Shown here in pieces: positions 9,082 to 17,059 of a stretch of DNA of 64,000 bases (positions within the stretch are counted from its first letter, which is position 1; each line of letters starts with the position of its first letter). This stretch comes from Simiduia sp. 21SJ11W-1 (GTDB lineage: Bacteria; Pseudomonadota; Gammaproteobacteria; Pseudomonadales; Cellvibrionaceae), in the NCBI RefSeq assembly GCF_024138675.1, contig NZ_CP090959.1, positions 3,832,001-3,896,000 of the forward strand, given 5' to 3'. The notes beneath the pieces were generated by a model. That model made no database searches. It was given only the letters and a program-made list of their open reading frames with translations, and was not told the DNA's origin. A program made the position numbers and the translations under genes.

Positions 9082-9939
9082 ATGCATAAGGAATATGATG
9101 GCAAGAGCGTGTCTGGCTATACCATGCTGGTGGTGTTAATGGTGGCGCAACTGGCGGGTGTGTTTTTCATTTTTGCAGCCCCGGGCCTTGTGAAAGTGCT
9201 AGCCGTATTGGGCACGATCATTGTGTTTATCTGCTGGTTTGGCCTGTACATGGTGCACCCGAACCAGGGCCGTGTGCTGCAGTTGTTCGGCAACTATAAA
9301 GGCACCGAGCGCCGCCCCGGCCTGCGCTGGAACAACCCGCTGTACAGTAAAAGTGCCGTTAGCCTGCGGGTGCGCAACTTTGAAAGCGGCAGGCTTAAGG
9401 TGAACGATGCCAACGGCAACCCCATCGAGATTGCGGCGGTGGTGGTGTGGCGCGTTGTAGATACCTTTGACGCCGTTTTTGAGGTAGACGACTACGAAAA
9501 CTATGTGTCTATCCAAAGCGAGGCAGCGCTGCGCAACCTGGCCACCAGCTACCCCTACGAGCACGACACAGACGATCACCGCCTCACCCTGCGCGGCCAC
9601 TCAACTGCCATTGCTGAAAAATTGCGTGAGGAAGTGCAAGAGCGCCTGGGCAAAGCTGGCGTTGAAGTACTGGAGGCCCGGCTTTCGCACCTGGCCTACT
9701 CGCCGGAGATTGCCCAAGCCATGCTCCAGCGTCAGCAGGCAAGCGCCGTGTTGGCTGCCCGCAAGATCATTGTGCAGGGCGCTGTGGGCATGGTGAAAGA
9801 CGCCATCGAACAGCTCGCCAGTGAAGAGGTTGTAGAGCTGGACGACGAGCGCAAAGCCGCCATGGTCAGCAATTTGCTGGTGGTGCTGTGCGGTGAAAAT
9901 AACGCCCAGCCGGTACTCAATACCGGCTCACTCTACTAG
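9082..9939 (+). CDS. SPFH-domain (stomatin/prohibitin-like) membrane protein
   Basis: 285 aa from ATG at 9082, set by GGAGAATCGCC; an in-frame ATG at 9052 sits inside the operator boxes. Two hydrophobic segments at about residues 12-34 and 36-55 form a membrane hairpin. They are followed by the SPFH/Band 7 core: [20 protein letters not shown], then [31 protein letters not shown], then [25 protein letters not shown]. Such proteins scaffold membrane microdomains and proteases. It starts a small cluster with Arc-like and bPH_6 genes (8 nt to the next gene). Confidence 0.9.
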   Translation: MHKEYDGKSVSGYTMLVVLMVAQLAGVFFIFAAPGLVKVLAVLGTIIVFICWFGLYMVHPNQGRVLQLFGNYKGTERRPGLRWNNPLYSKSAVSLRVRNFESGRLKVNDANGNPIEIAAVVVWRVVDTFDAVFEVDDYENYVSIQSEAALRNLATSYPYEHDTDDHRLTLRGHSTAIAEKLREEVQERLGKAGVEVLEARLSHLAYSPEIAQAMLQRQQASAVLAARKIIVQGAVGMVKDAIEQLASEEVVELDDERKAAMVSNLLVVLCGENNAQPVLNTGSLY

Positions 9940-9947
9940 GTTGCCCT

Positions 9948-10151
9948 GTGGCCAAAAAAGCATACCCGCTACGCATTAACGAATCGGTTCTCGCTGCCAT
10001 GCAGCGCTGGGCCGACGACGATCTGCGCAGCCTGAACGCCCAAATTGAATATGTGCTGCGCGAGGCGTTGGTAAAAAGTGGCCGGGTAAAACTGGTGCAG
10101 AAAGTGGTGACCGAATTACAAGCCACAAAAAACGACGGCAGCGAGAACTAA
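9948..10151 (+). CDS. Arc-like ribbon-helix-helix DNA-binding protein
   Basis: 67 aa from GTG at 9948, 8 nt after the SPFH stop codon. The sequence AKKAYPLRINESVLAAMQRW, then ADDDLRSLNAQIEYVLREAL, matches the Arc/MetJ ribbon-helix-helix fold: a short basic beta strand followed by two helices. Companion Arc-like genes next to SPFH genes are common. It may autoregulate the cluster through the repeated boxes at 9041-9060, or act as a small adaptor for the SPFH protein. The fold is clear; the role is inferred. Confidence 0.82.
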   Translation: MAKKAYPLRINESVLAAMQRWADDDLRSLNAQIEYVLREALVKSGRVKLVQKVVTELQATKNDGSEN

Positions 10152-10382
10152 TATCGAGCACTAGCAAAAGGAGAGGCAAAGTATGAAACGCTTTTACTCC
10201 AAAAAAGACCCGCTCCTGGCGGGCATCATTGGCCTTGCTGTTTTGGCGGCACCGGCAAGCTTGCTCGCGGTACCGGCAAGTGACACGGGCTTCTGGATTG
10301 CCCTGGCCATTTCAACGGCCAGCTGCCTGCTGTGTGCGAGCATGTTTTTGGCAACCTATTACGAGGTAGACGGCAATCAACT

Positions 10383-10619
10383 GCGGGTGCGCTGCCACTG
10401 CTGCCCCATAGTTTAAGTCTCCATGGAAGACAGACATTGATACTACCAATATCGCAGAGTTTCTAAGCGATGTCTGGACATGAAATCTGGGGCGCAGTTT
10501 GTGACACGCCGTAAATACATCCATGTAGTCTCGACACCCGCGTCCATGCGGGTGACGGTCACAAACTCCGCCCCAGATTCCATGCCTGTAGATTTGTCGG
10601 ACGGCAGCGGGTGCGCTGC
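10383..10619. mobile_element. MITE-like palindromic insertion with 13-bp direct repeats
   Basis: The 13-mer GCGGGTGCGCTGC occurs at 10383-10395 and again at 10607-10619, flanking 211 bp of non-coding sequence. Deleting one repeat plus the insert exactly restores the bPH_6 reading frame, so this looks like an insertion with target duplication. The insert begins near CTGCC (10401) and ends at GGCAG (10603-10607), with a large internal palindrome. It carries no transposase. The family is not known to me. Confidence 0.7.
10484..10579. repeat. 22-bp inverted repeat inside the insertion
   Basis: Arms at 10484-10505 and 10558-10579 are complementary at 21 of 22 positions (starting AATCTGGGGCG). They enclose a 52-nt loop containing two smaller hairpin-like parts around TACATCCATGTA and CCCGCGTCCATGCGGG. 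The structure resembles short palindromic intergenic elements of gammaproteobacteria. Confidence 0.85.
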
Positions 10620-10886
10620 GGGCCTTTTAGCTGGCACCTGCGCTGTAGCGATATCACCGCCATTACGCCCACCAATACGCCGCTATCGGGCCCGGCACTG
10701 TCGTTCGATAAACTGCAGCTCACCTACAACAACGGCAAGTGCTTGCTGATTTCGCCGGCAGATAAAGCCGGATTCCTCGCCGCCATCGGCTGGGCCACAA
10801 CGCCCTCAGGCTGCCAAAAAGCCGCCAGTTAGCACTGCTAACCGATTGATTTATATAGGTTGGCGTGTAACTGTCGGGTAATCGAC

Positions 10887-10925
10887 GTGGTGCCTGCCAT
10901 GCCCATTTACGAGACTGGGCACCAC
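10887..10925. repeat. Inverted repeat upstream of the HTH-2TM gene
   Basis: GTGGTGCC (10887-10894) and GGCACCAC (10918-10925) are perfect inverted 8-mers just before the ribosome site of the HTH protein gene. They could be an operator for that protein or a weak RNA hairpin. Evidence is positional only. Confidence 0.35.
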
Positions 10926-10940
10926 AGCTTGGAGGACACC

Positions 10941-11429
10941 ATGATTATCCGGAAGTTACGTTTACAAAAGGGTTGGTCGCAAGAGCAGCTGGCCGAAGTA
11001 TCAGGCGTATCGGTTCGCACTATCCAGCGCATCGAACGCGGCCAGACCCCCGGGTTAGAAACCATGAAGTCGCTCGCTGCTGTATTTGAAGTTGAACTTT
11101 CAACCCTACAGCCAAAGGAAGACACCATGACCCCCGAACAACTCAATACGCTGCGCCACACAATGACCGAAGAAGAGAAAGACGCCCTCGAATACGTGCG
11201 CGATCTCAAGGGCTTCTATTCCAACCTCACCAGCTACTGCGTGTTTATTACCTTTTTACTGATCCTGAATTTGCTTACCAACCCCGAGTATTTGTGGGTG
11301 GTCTGGCCAGCGCTGGGTTGGGGCATAGGCGTGGCGATTCACGGCCTGAATGTATTTGAAGTCACCAACTTTTTTGGCCAGGACTGGGAGCGCAAGCAGG
11401 TGGAAAAACGCCTGGGCAAAAAACTGTAG
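10941..11429 (+). CDS. XRE-type HTH regulator fused to a 2TM membrane domain
   Basis: 162 aa from ATG at 10941, set by GGAGGACACC. Residues 1-60 are an XRE helix-turn-helix (LRLQKGWSQEQLAEVSGVSVRTIQRIERG). A linker follows, and the C-terminal part carries the 2TM domain: a charged segment, then two hydrophobic helices around FYSNLTSYCVFITFLLILNL and LWVVWPALGWGIGVAIHGL, ending FGQDWERKQVEKRL. The protein is probably a DNA-binding factor tethered to the inner membrane. Targets are unknown. It is followed 29 nt later by a VOC-protein gene. Confidence 0.88.
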   Translation: MIIRKLRLQKGWSQEQLAEVSGVSVRTIQRIERGQTPGLETMKSLAAVFEVELSTLQPKEDTMTPEQLNTLRHTMTEEEKDALEYVRDLKGFYSNLTSYCVFITFLLILNLLTNPEYLWVVWPALGWGIGVAIHGLNVFEVTNFFGQDWERKQVEKRLGKKL

Positions 11430-11458
11430 CCGGCAACAAAACCCCAAAAGGAAGCGCC

Positions 11459-11818
11459 ATGGCCGAACACGAAAAGCTCAACTATGTGGAGTTGCCCGCC
11501 CGGGATCTGGCGGCTACCAAGGCATTTTTCACACAGGCCTTTGGCTGGCGCTTTACCGACTACGGGCCAGACTACGCGGCCTTCAACCAGCAGGGCTTAG
11601 AGGGCGGGTTCTACCGTGCCGATCTCGCCTCGACAACCGCCACAGGCGCCGCGCTGCTGGTGTTTTACTCAAAGGATTTGGCCGCCACCCAAGCCAAGGT
11701 AACGGCCGCGGGCGGCAGCATTTGCAAGGCCCCTTTCAGCTTTCCCGGCGGCCATCGCTTCCACTTCCTGGAACCCAGCGGCAATGAATTTGCCGTTTGG
11801 TCTGATCAAGGCATCTAG
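11459..11818 (+). CDS. VOC family (glyoxalase/bleomycin resistance-like) protein
   Basis: 119 aa, one VOC module pair. It begins with EKLNYVELPARDLAATKAFFTQAFGW and ends with PGGHRFHFLEPSGNEFAVWSD, the common VOC pattern where a C-terminal Glu is a metal ligand. Start ATG at 11459 is preceded by AAAGGAAGCGCC. Substrate unknown; relatives are often annotated as glyoxalase or dioxygenase-like. It sits directly after the HTH-2TM gene and probably shares its transcript. Confidence 0.85.
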   Translation: MAEHEKLNYVELPARDLAATKAFFTQAFGWRFTDYGPDYAAFNQQGLEGGFYRADLASTTATGAALLVFYSKDLAATQAKVTAAGGSICKAPFSFPGGHRFHFLEPSGNEFAVWSDQGI

Positions 11819-11984
11819 CAGCATTAAGGTTGGCCCTTAGAGACCGGCTTTCGCACCGACATCCACCCGGATAATACGGTTAGTGCTGCTCTGGTGAATG
11901 AGAAGATCACCGGTGCGTGTGGGGCGCATGTGGGCCACGGTGCCCGCGCTTTACCCACACCAACTAAATCTAGTGTGCCGCGGG

Positions 11985-13013
11985 CTAAACCTGCAACACC
12001 ACCTTGCCCACGGAGTTGCCACTGCGCAAACAGGCAATAGCCTCGTGCGCCTGATTGAACGCGAAGGTGTGGCCCACGTGCGGGGCCGGCAAATTTAACG
12101 CCTCACAACCGCTTAACAATTCATCAAATAACGCCTGCTCTTGCCAGAGCCAAATCAAATTAAACGCCAGCACCGATTTATTTTCTGAAATCATGTTCAT
12201 TACATCGTAGCGCGGGCGCCGCAAGTAGCGCCAGGCAGCGGTGAACCAATTGGGGCGATTACCGGGCGTAAATTCTGCCGCACCGAACACCACCAAACGG
12301 CCCATGGGTGCGAGGCTTGCAAACGAGGCCTTTTGCACTTCGCCGCCTATGCCATCGAGCACCGCGTGCAGTGGTCGGCCCTGTAAATATTCTGCCAGCG
12401 CAAGCGCGAAATCACCCGCGCGCACAATCACATCGCTGTAGCCCAAATCTTTTAACCATGCCTGTTTGGCTTGGCTACGCACACTGCCCACAGGCTGTGC
12501 GCCCATGGCACGCACCATGGCCATGGCCTGCAAGCCCACGCCACCGGCTGCCGAATGCACCAGCACCCGTTGGCCCGCTTGCACTGCGGCTAAATACTTA
12601 AGCGCATAAAAGGCCGTTAAGCTTTGCACAGGAAAGGCCGCGCCCTGCTCAAAGCTCCAATGGGCTGGCAGCAGGCGGCAATGATTGGGGTTTACATCCA
12701 CCACACTGGTGTAACCACCAAAGCGAATACACCCATACACGCGATCACCGGGCACAAGATTGGTAGCCGCATTGGCGCCCAACGCGCTTACCACGCCGGA
12801 AAATTCGAGCCCCGGAATAAAACTGCCCTCAGGCGTGGCTGAATACAAACCGGTAAGCGCAAAGATATCGGCAAAGTTCAGGCCCACGGCCTTCACCTCT
12901 ACGCGAATATGATCTGCCGCCAATTCGGCCAAAGGCTCATAAGCTAACGCCAAACGGCTAATGGCACCGGCTTTGGGTGTGCGCCACACCTGGCGATTGT
13001 GTTTAGTGTTCAA
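11985..13013 (-). CDS. Zinc-type alcohol dehydrogenase-like quinone oxidoreductase (MDR family)
   Basis: About 342 aa from a TTG at 13013 after GGAAA. The open frame reaches ATG 13043, but that codon lies inside the stem of the upstream gene's terminator; GTG at 12992 is another option. The protein shows the MDR pattern AVGLNFADIFALTGLY, then PGLEFSGVV and the NADPH-binding VHSAAGGVGLQAMA. Zinc-ligand cysteines are absent, as in quinone oxidoreductases and VAT-1-like proteins. It likely reduces quinones or enones with NADPH. Confidence 0.82.
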   Translation of the reverse strand: MNTKHNRQVWRTPKAGAISRLALAYEPLAELAADHIRVEVKAVGLNFADIFALTGLYSATPEGSFIPGLEFSGVVSALGANAATNLVPGDRVYGCIRFGGYTSVVDVNPNHCRLLPAHWSFEQGAAFPVQSLTAFYALKYLAAVQAGQRVLVHSAAGGVGLQAMAMVRAMGAQPVGSVRSQAKQAWLKDLGYSDVIVRAGDFALALAEYLQGRPLHAVLDGIGGEVQKASFASLAPMGRLVVFGAAEFTPGNRPNWFTAAWRYLRRPRYDVMNMISENKSVLAFNLIWLWQEQALFDELLSGCEALNLPAPHVGHTFAFNQAHEAIACLRSGNSVGKVVLQV

Positions 13014-13024
13014 TCGATTTCCAA

Positions 13025-13059
13025 TTATTAAAAAAATGCCCATCTACAGACGGGCATTT
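13025..13059 (-). terminator. Rho-independent terminator of the decarboxylase gene
   Basis: AAATGCCC (13034-13041) pairs with GGGCATTT (13052-13059). Read on the minus strand, the stem is followed by a run of seven or more T residues. It lies about 40 nt after the decarboxylase stop codon and just before the quinone oxidoreductase gene. Confidence 0.8.
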
Positions 13060-13095
13060 CAAGTTCAGTGCGAATTAGTACCGACAGTTTAGTAC

Positions 13096-15021
13096 CTACA
13101 GTGATGCCAACTCTTCTTTACCCTTGGCTTCGGCCGCAGGTTTCATCACGCGGATGTGGGGCTCGCCGTTGATGACCTGAACACCGTGCATTTCCAGGTC
13201 GGTACGTTCGTACACATAGTTGGCAATGGCGCCAAGAATTTCTGCGGTTAATTCCTGGCCGGGCACCACTAAAGGAATGCCCGGCGGGTAGGGCACAATT
13301 TCATCGCACACTACCCGGCCCACTAGATCTGACTTTTCAGCATTGCGCGTAAGCGGTACTTTTTCGCCATCGGCAAAATACGCCGTGCGTGGGAGTACGC
13401 GAATTTTACTGAGCGCCGGAATAGACTGATGAGCGTATTCCATGGGCGTGCCGGGTGCGGTTTGGGCAATTTTATGGAGCGCTTGTTTCAGGCGCAGCAC
13501 TTTGCTTTCGGTGGTGCCAATAGTCACCAGCAAGGTGATGGTGTTGTGGGTGTTTTTTTCTACCTGTATGCCGTAGTCGTTAAATAACACCGCCTGCACC
13601 TTGGGCGCAGAGAGGCCGGCACAGCCCACATCGATGGTAACTTTGGTGGTGTCCAGGCGAATGCCATCGCCTTTGACTTCTTCATCGCAGAGGTCATCTA
13701 CACCCAGCGATTTGAAGGGCGTGTTGGCCTCAACGTAATCGCGAATTTCCTGGGCAAAATTGAGTGTGCGATTGAGCACGCTAAAGCCTTCAATGCTCAT
13801 TTGTTTGCGCGCCACATCCAGGCTTGCAATCATGCCGTACTGGGGGCTGGTTGATGTGTGCATGTTGATGTCTTCGCGAAAGCGCGGGGCATCAAAGTTT
13901 TTCACACCGTGGCCCACGTGAATCATTGAGGCCTGCGAAAAGGCCGAGAGCATTTTGTGGGTAGAGTGGGTAACAAAATCGGCACCGGCTTCCAGGGCTG
14001 TGGGGCGCAACTGCGGATGGAAGCGCCCGTGTGCATACCAGGCCTCGTCTATCAATACTTGAATGTCGTGGGCGTGGGCATAATCGATAATGGGTTTTAA
14101 ATCGTAGCGCAGGCCATCGTAGGTGCAAGAGGTCAAAATCAACAAACGCGCCTGCGGGTTTGCATCGATGGCGGCAAAAATTTTCGCCTTGGATACCGGC
14201 CCATACACGCCGTAGGTTTGATTAACCGACGACTCCAAATACACAGGCACCGAGCCACTCATGATCATGGCGTGGTGCACAGACTTGTGGCAGTTGCGAT
14301 CCACAATCACCTTGTCGCCGTGGCGCATGAGGTATTGCAGTACCACTTTATTAGAGGTTGAGGTGCCATTGGTTACGTAATAGGTGTGGCGAGCACCAAA
14401 GGTTCTGGCCGCAAGGTTTTGCGCCTGGCGAATTACGGTCATAGGCTCCATGAGCGAATCGAGCATTTTTACGCTCACCGATAAATCGGTGTTAAACAGG
14501 TGCTCGCCCATGAAGCGATAGAAATCCACCACCCAGGGGCTGGAGCTTAGGCTGTCGCCACTGGAGTGGCCGGGGGTATGCCAGGAATCTTTGGCGGCGT
14601 ACACATACTCTTTTAGGGCATCGGCAAAGGGTGTTGCGGTGCGCTCGAAAAGTTCGCGCCGCAAGGTGCGGTATACCACGCCGTAATTGGATTCAGCCCG
14701 TGAGATCACACCTTCGAATTCGGCGTCTTCATCGGGCATTTTGCCATCGGTTAGCAAAATACAATCGATCTCGGCGCGGGTATTGCGCACCTGATCAAAA
14801 CTTGTATCGAGCGACTGGCTGCCCAGGCTCGCTTCATCCAGCGCGACTATCTGGGTTTCGCCGTGCATCAGCTGCTCGCCCAACTGGGCTGCTTTGCAGT
14901 GGGAAAAGCGCAAGCGAATGGGCGAGCTGGTATCGGCCTCTGCCACTTGCGTTAACTCACTCACCCAGCGGCTGGCAAAGTTCGCGTCTTCGGTAACCAA
15001 TACAACCCGGCATTCAGGCAT
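13096..15021 (-). CDS. Orn/Lys/Arg decarboxylase family PLP enzyme
   Basis: 641 aa from ATG at 15021, fixed by AAGGAGTGTTGAA. A receiver-like N-terminal domain (about 1-110) precedes the fold-type I PLP core, which has GTSTSNKVV (about 219-227), the cofactor-binding DEAW (325-328) and the Schiff-base lysine in STHKM (K356). The C-terminal domain contains YPPGIPLVVPGQEL. Members decarboxylate lysine, arginine or ornithine to polyamine precursors or for acid resistance. The exact substrate cannot be told from sequence. The gene has its own terminator and is monocistronic. Confidence 0.88.
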   Translation of the reverse strand: MPECRVVLVTEDANFASRWVSELTQVAEADTSSPIRLRFSHCKAAQLGEQLMHGETQIVALDEASLGSQSLDTSFDQVRNTRAEIDCILLTDGKMPDEDAEFEGVISRAESNYGVVYRTLRRELFERTATPFADALKEYVYAAKDSWHTPGHSSGDSLSSSPWVVDFYRFMGEHLFNTDLSVSVKMLDSLMEPMTVIRQAQNLAARTFGARHTYYVTNGTSTSNKVVLQYLMRHGDKVIVDRNCHKSVHHAMIMSGSVPVYLESSVNQTYGVYGPVSKAKIFAAIDANPQARLLILTSCTYDGLRYDLKPIIDYAHAHDIQVLIDEAWYAHGRFHPQLRPTALEAGADFVTHSTHKMLSAFSQASMIHVGHGVKNFDAPRFREDINMHTSTSPQYGMIASLDVARKQMSIEGFSVLNRTLNFAQEIRDYVEANTPFKSLGVDDLCDEEVKGDGIRLDTTKVTIDVGCAGLSAPKVQAVLFNDYGIQVEKNTHNTITLLVTIGTTESKVLRLKQALHKIAQTAPGTPMEYAHQSIPALSKIRVLPRTAYFADGEKVPLTRNAEKSDLVGRVVCDEIVPYPPGIPLVVPGQELTAEILGAIANYVYERTDLEMHGVQVINGEPHIRVMKPAAEAKGKEELASL

Positions 15022-15152
15022 TTCAACACTCCTTAAAACGTTAACCGCCAATTACAACAGGAACTGCTGCAAGTGTAAAAAGCCAGACTGGCCATTTGGC
15101 ACCGTATGACCCACTTAGGGTAGTATGGACGGCGGATACAAAGGGAGAATCT

Positions 15153-15338
15153 ATGCTCGACGAGGTTTTTACGTCTTGCCCCTACTGCGGCGAAACCATC
15201 AGCCTGCTGGTGGATGTGTCTGCCGGCGATGCCCAATATATTGAAGATTGCGAGGTGTGCTGCCGGCCCATTAACGTGCGGGTGTGGGTGCACGAAGGCC
15301 AGCCCCAGGTAGATGTGAGCCATGAAAACGAAATCTGA
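15153..15338 (+). CDS. CPXCG-motif cysteine-rich small protein
   Basis: 61 aa from ATG at 15153 after AAGGGAGAATCT; an in-frame upstream start lacks a ribosome site. CPYCGE near the N-terminus and CEVCCRPINV further on give the paired cysteine knuckles of the CPXCG family, a small probable zinc-ribbon protein common in gammaproteobacteria. The C-terminal VHEGQPQVDVSHENE is acidic. The function of the family is unknown. Confidence 0.9.
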   Translation: MLDEVFTSCPYCGETISLLVDVSAGDAQYIEDCEVCCRPINVRVWVHEGQPQVDVSHENEI

Positions 15339-15438
15339 GCGCACAGCCCCATTGCACCACCGGCGTTAACGTGGCACTTTTGCCCCATCTAATGCTTGTG
15401 CCTTACCGCCCTGCGGATTTATTTGCCGGAATACACCT

Positions 15439-16011
15439 TTGAGCACCCGTGCCAGCACCCCTGTAAAAATCGCCACCGCCGCACTGATTTTGGCGCTTGT
15501 GGGCGTTGTGTTTTTGCTGCTTGGTAGCGAAGATCACTACGAACTTGAAATTCCGCTGGCCGAGATTCCGGTGGATAAACCGCTTTACCGCGAGTGGCAC
15601 GGCCAGCAGTTGGTAATCATCCGCCCACGCTCTGAATTGTTGGCCGGCCAGTACGATGGCCGCATCATCAAAGCCAAACCCGTGGTAGACCCGCCCGAAC
15701 GCACCAGCCGCGAGGCCTACCCCATCAAGGTGTATTCCTTCGATCGCAATCACGGCTACCTGATGTTTGGCTTTCACAAGTGGTACACCGCCATCATTCC
15801 CTGTGCCGCTTTTCACTATATAGACCAACCCTTCAAACACAGAAACGATGTAGTGGAGGGCGGCTTTAAGTGTTCGCAAAGCCTGGATGAATTCTGGCAA
15901 GACAAGCTGGTATTCAACCTGTTTGGCCGCTCGCAAAGCCCGGAGCTGCCAGACCTCTACATGCCCTACTACCGCATAGTGGAAGACACCCTGATTGTTG
16001 GCCTGAAGTAG
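15439..16011 (+). CDS. Membrane-anchored protein resembling a Rieske domain without cluster ligands
   Basis: 190 aa from TTG at 15439 (GGA about eight bases upstream). One N-terminal membrane helix (about 10-29) precedes a soluble domain. The pattern VDKPLYREWHGQQLVIIRP, then EGGFKCSQSLDEF and YRIVEDTLIVG follows the layout of the bc1-complex Rieske subunit (membrane anchor, WRGKPV-like strand, GGF.C, closing strand). The two C-x-H / C-x-x-H ligand motifs are not present. This is my reading of the pattern, not a certain homology. Function unknown. Confidence 0.55.
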   Translation: MSTRASTPVKIATAALILALVGVVFLLLGSEDHYELEIPLAEIPVDKPLYREWHGQQLVIIRPRSELLAGQYDGRIIKAKPVVDPPERTSREAYPIKVYSFDRNHGYLMFGFHKWYTAIIPCAAFHYIDQPFKHRNDVVEGGFKCSQSLDEFWQDKLVFNLFGRSQSPELPDLYMPYYRIVEDTLIVGLK

Positions 16012-16041
16012 CCCCGCTGCTAGAGTGGTTAACTGGGGTTT

Positions 16042-16127
16042 CTATCGGTACTGCCGATAGGCGCCCATTGCCACGCCCACCTGGGTCGGCGCTATGATTG
16101 GCGCAAAACGCCGTTAGGTGGGCAATG
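16042..16127. repeat. Inverted repeats in the leader of the 5-oxoproline operon
   Basis: CTATCGG (16042-16048) and CCGATAG (16054-16060) form a 7-bp hairpin with a 5-nt loop. A second, imperfect pair follows: CATTGCC...CCCACCT near 16066-16082 and AGGTGGGCAATG at 16116-16127. There is no T tract, so a leader structure or operator is as likely as a terminator. This interval (16012-16240) must also hold the operon promoter. Confidence 0.4.
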
Positions 16128-16240
16128 CTTGAACATAAGTTCAACCATTTACCCATGTACGCGACACAAAACACCCTGTAGCCTTTATCGGTTCAGGGTT
16201 TTAACGCCATTCCCTTTGGAACGCTTTCGAGAACAATGTC

Positions 16241-17032
16241 ATGACACAGCTGTTCAGCCAACCGGCCGAGCTGCGCCGCGCCATTCGCGCCGGCGACTTT
16301 GCTGCCAATACCTCGGGCCAGGCACCCGGTTTCGTGCAGTGCAATCTGGCCATTCTGCCAAAAGATTGGGCGGCCGAGTTTTTACAGTTCTGCCAGAAAA
16401 ACCCCAAGCCCTGCCCGCTGATCGCCATGAGCGACGAGCCAGGCAACCCGCTCATGAGCGCCGCCGGTGTGGATGTAGATATTCGCACCGACCTGCCGCG
16501 CTACCGCCTTTGGCGCAATGGCGAGCTGGCAGGCGAAGTGGGCGATGTGCGCGAGCACTGGCAAGACGACTTGGTAACCTTCCTTATTGGCTGTTCGTTT
16601 TCCTTTGAAGAGGCCCTGCTGGCCGACGGGCTGGACATTCGCAACATCAGCGAGGGTGTTAATGTGCCCATGTTCAATACCAACCTGGCCTGCGCCCCTG
16701 CCGGGCGCTTTAGCGGCAACCTGGTGGTGAGCATGCGCCCGTTTGTGCCGGCCGATGCCATCCGCATGATTCAGATTTGCTCGCGCTTTCCCTCGGTTCA
16801 CGGTGCGCCCATTCATTTTGGCGACCCGGCAGCCATTGGCATTGCCGACCTGCACGCACCAGACTACGGCGACGCCGTAACCATCAAGGCCGGCGAAGTA
16901 CCCGTATTCACCGCCTGTGGCGTCACCCCGCAGGCAGCCATCATGCAGGCCAAACCGCCCTTCTGTATTACCCACAGCCCGGGCTGCATGCTGGTTACCG
17001 ATATCCCCAACGCCAAGCTGGCCATTCTGTAA
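16241..17032 (+). CDS. UPF0317/DUF1445 putative hydro-lyase (D-glutamate cyclase-related)
   Basis: 263 aa, full length for the YcsI/UPF0317 family. Recognisable blocks are [20 protein letters not shown], then [44 protein letters not shown], and [13 protein letters not shown] with [14 protein letters not shown] at the end. In eukaryotes this domain is the N-terminal half of mitochondrial D-glutamate cyclase (DGLUCY). Here it starts an operon with pxpABC and a DUF4392 gene, the other DGLUCY half. A role in making 5-oxoproline from D-glutamate is therefore a strong inference. The gap to pxpA is 27 nt. Confidence 0.88.
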   Translation: MTQLFSQPAELRRAIRAGDFAANTSGQAPGFVQCNLAILPKDWAAEFLQFCQKNPKPCPLIAMSDEPGNPLMSAAGVDVDIRTDLPRYRLWRNGELAGEVGDVREHWQDDLVTFLIGCSFSFEEALLADGLDIRNISEGVNVPMFNTNLACAPAGRFSGNLVVSMRPFVPADAIRMIQICSRFPSVHGAPIHFGDPAAIGIADLHAPDYGDAVTIKAGEVPVFTACGVTPQAAIMQAKPPFCITHSPGCMLVTDIPNAKLAIL

Positions 17033-17059
17033 ACCAAACCGCCAACAAGTGAGACTGCA

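Larger units (their letters stand above)
10183..10832 (+). pseudogene. bPH_6 (PH-like) membrane protein gene, interrupted by an insertion
   Basis: The first part (ATG 10183, after AAGGAGAGGCAAAGT) encodes two hydrophobic helices and YYEVDGNQLRVRC, then stops at 10416. The missing half, CGPFSWHLRCSDITAITPT, then LSGPALSFDKLQLTYNNGK and ISPADK, resumes at 10607 in another frame. Removing 10396-10619 restores a 141-aa protein with the full bPH_6 pattern (GPF, DI..I.PT, PALS.D.L, GK..LISP.DK). The gene is therefore very probably broken; a 77-aa truncated product with the membrane helices may still be made. It is third in the SPFH/Arc cluster. Confidence 0.85.

Noticed and set aside
10383-10619. 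Insertion read as an integron attC site
   Set aside because: No integrase, no typical core sites, and the insert lies inside one gene whose frame is restored by excision, which fits a transposon-like insertion better than a cassette boundary.
13022-13043. ATG at 13043 as the start of the quinone oxidoreductase
   Set aside because: The codon lies in the stem of the decarboxylase terminator and the first residues are unlike the family; TTG at 13013 or GTG at 12992 fit better.
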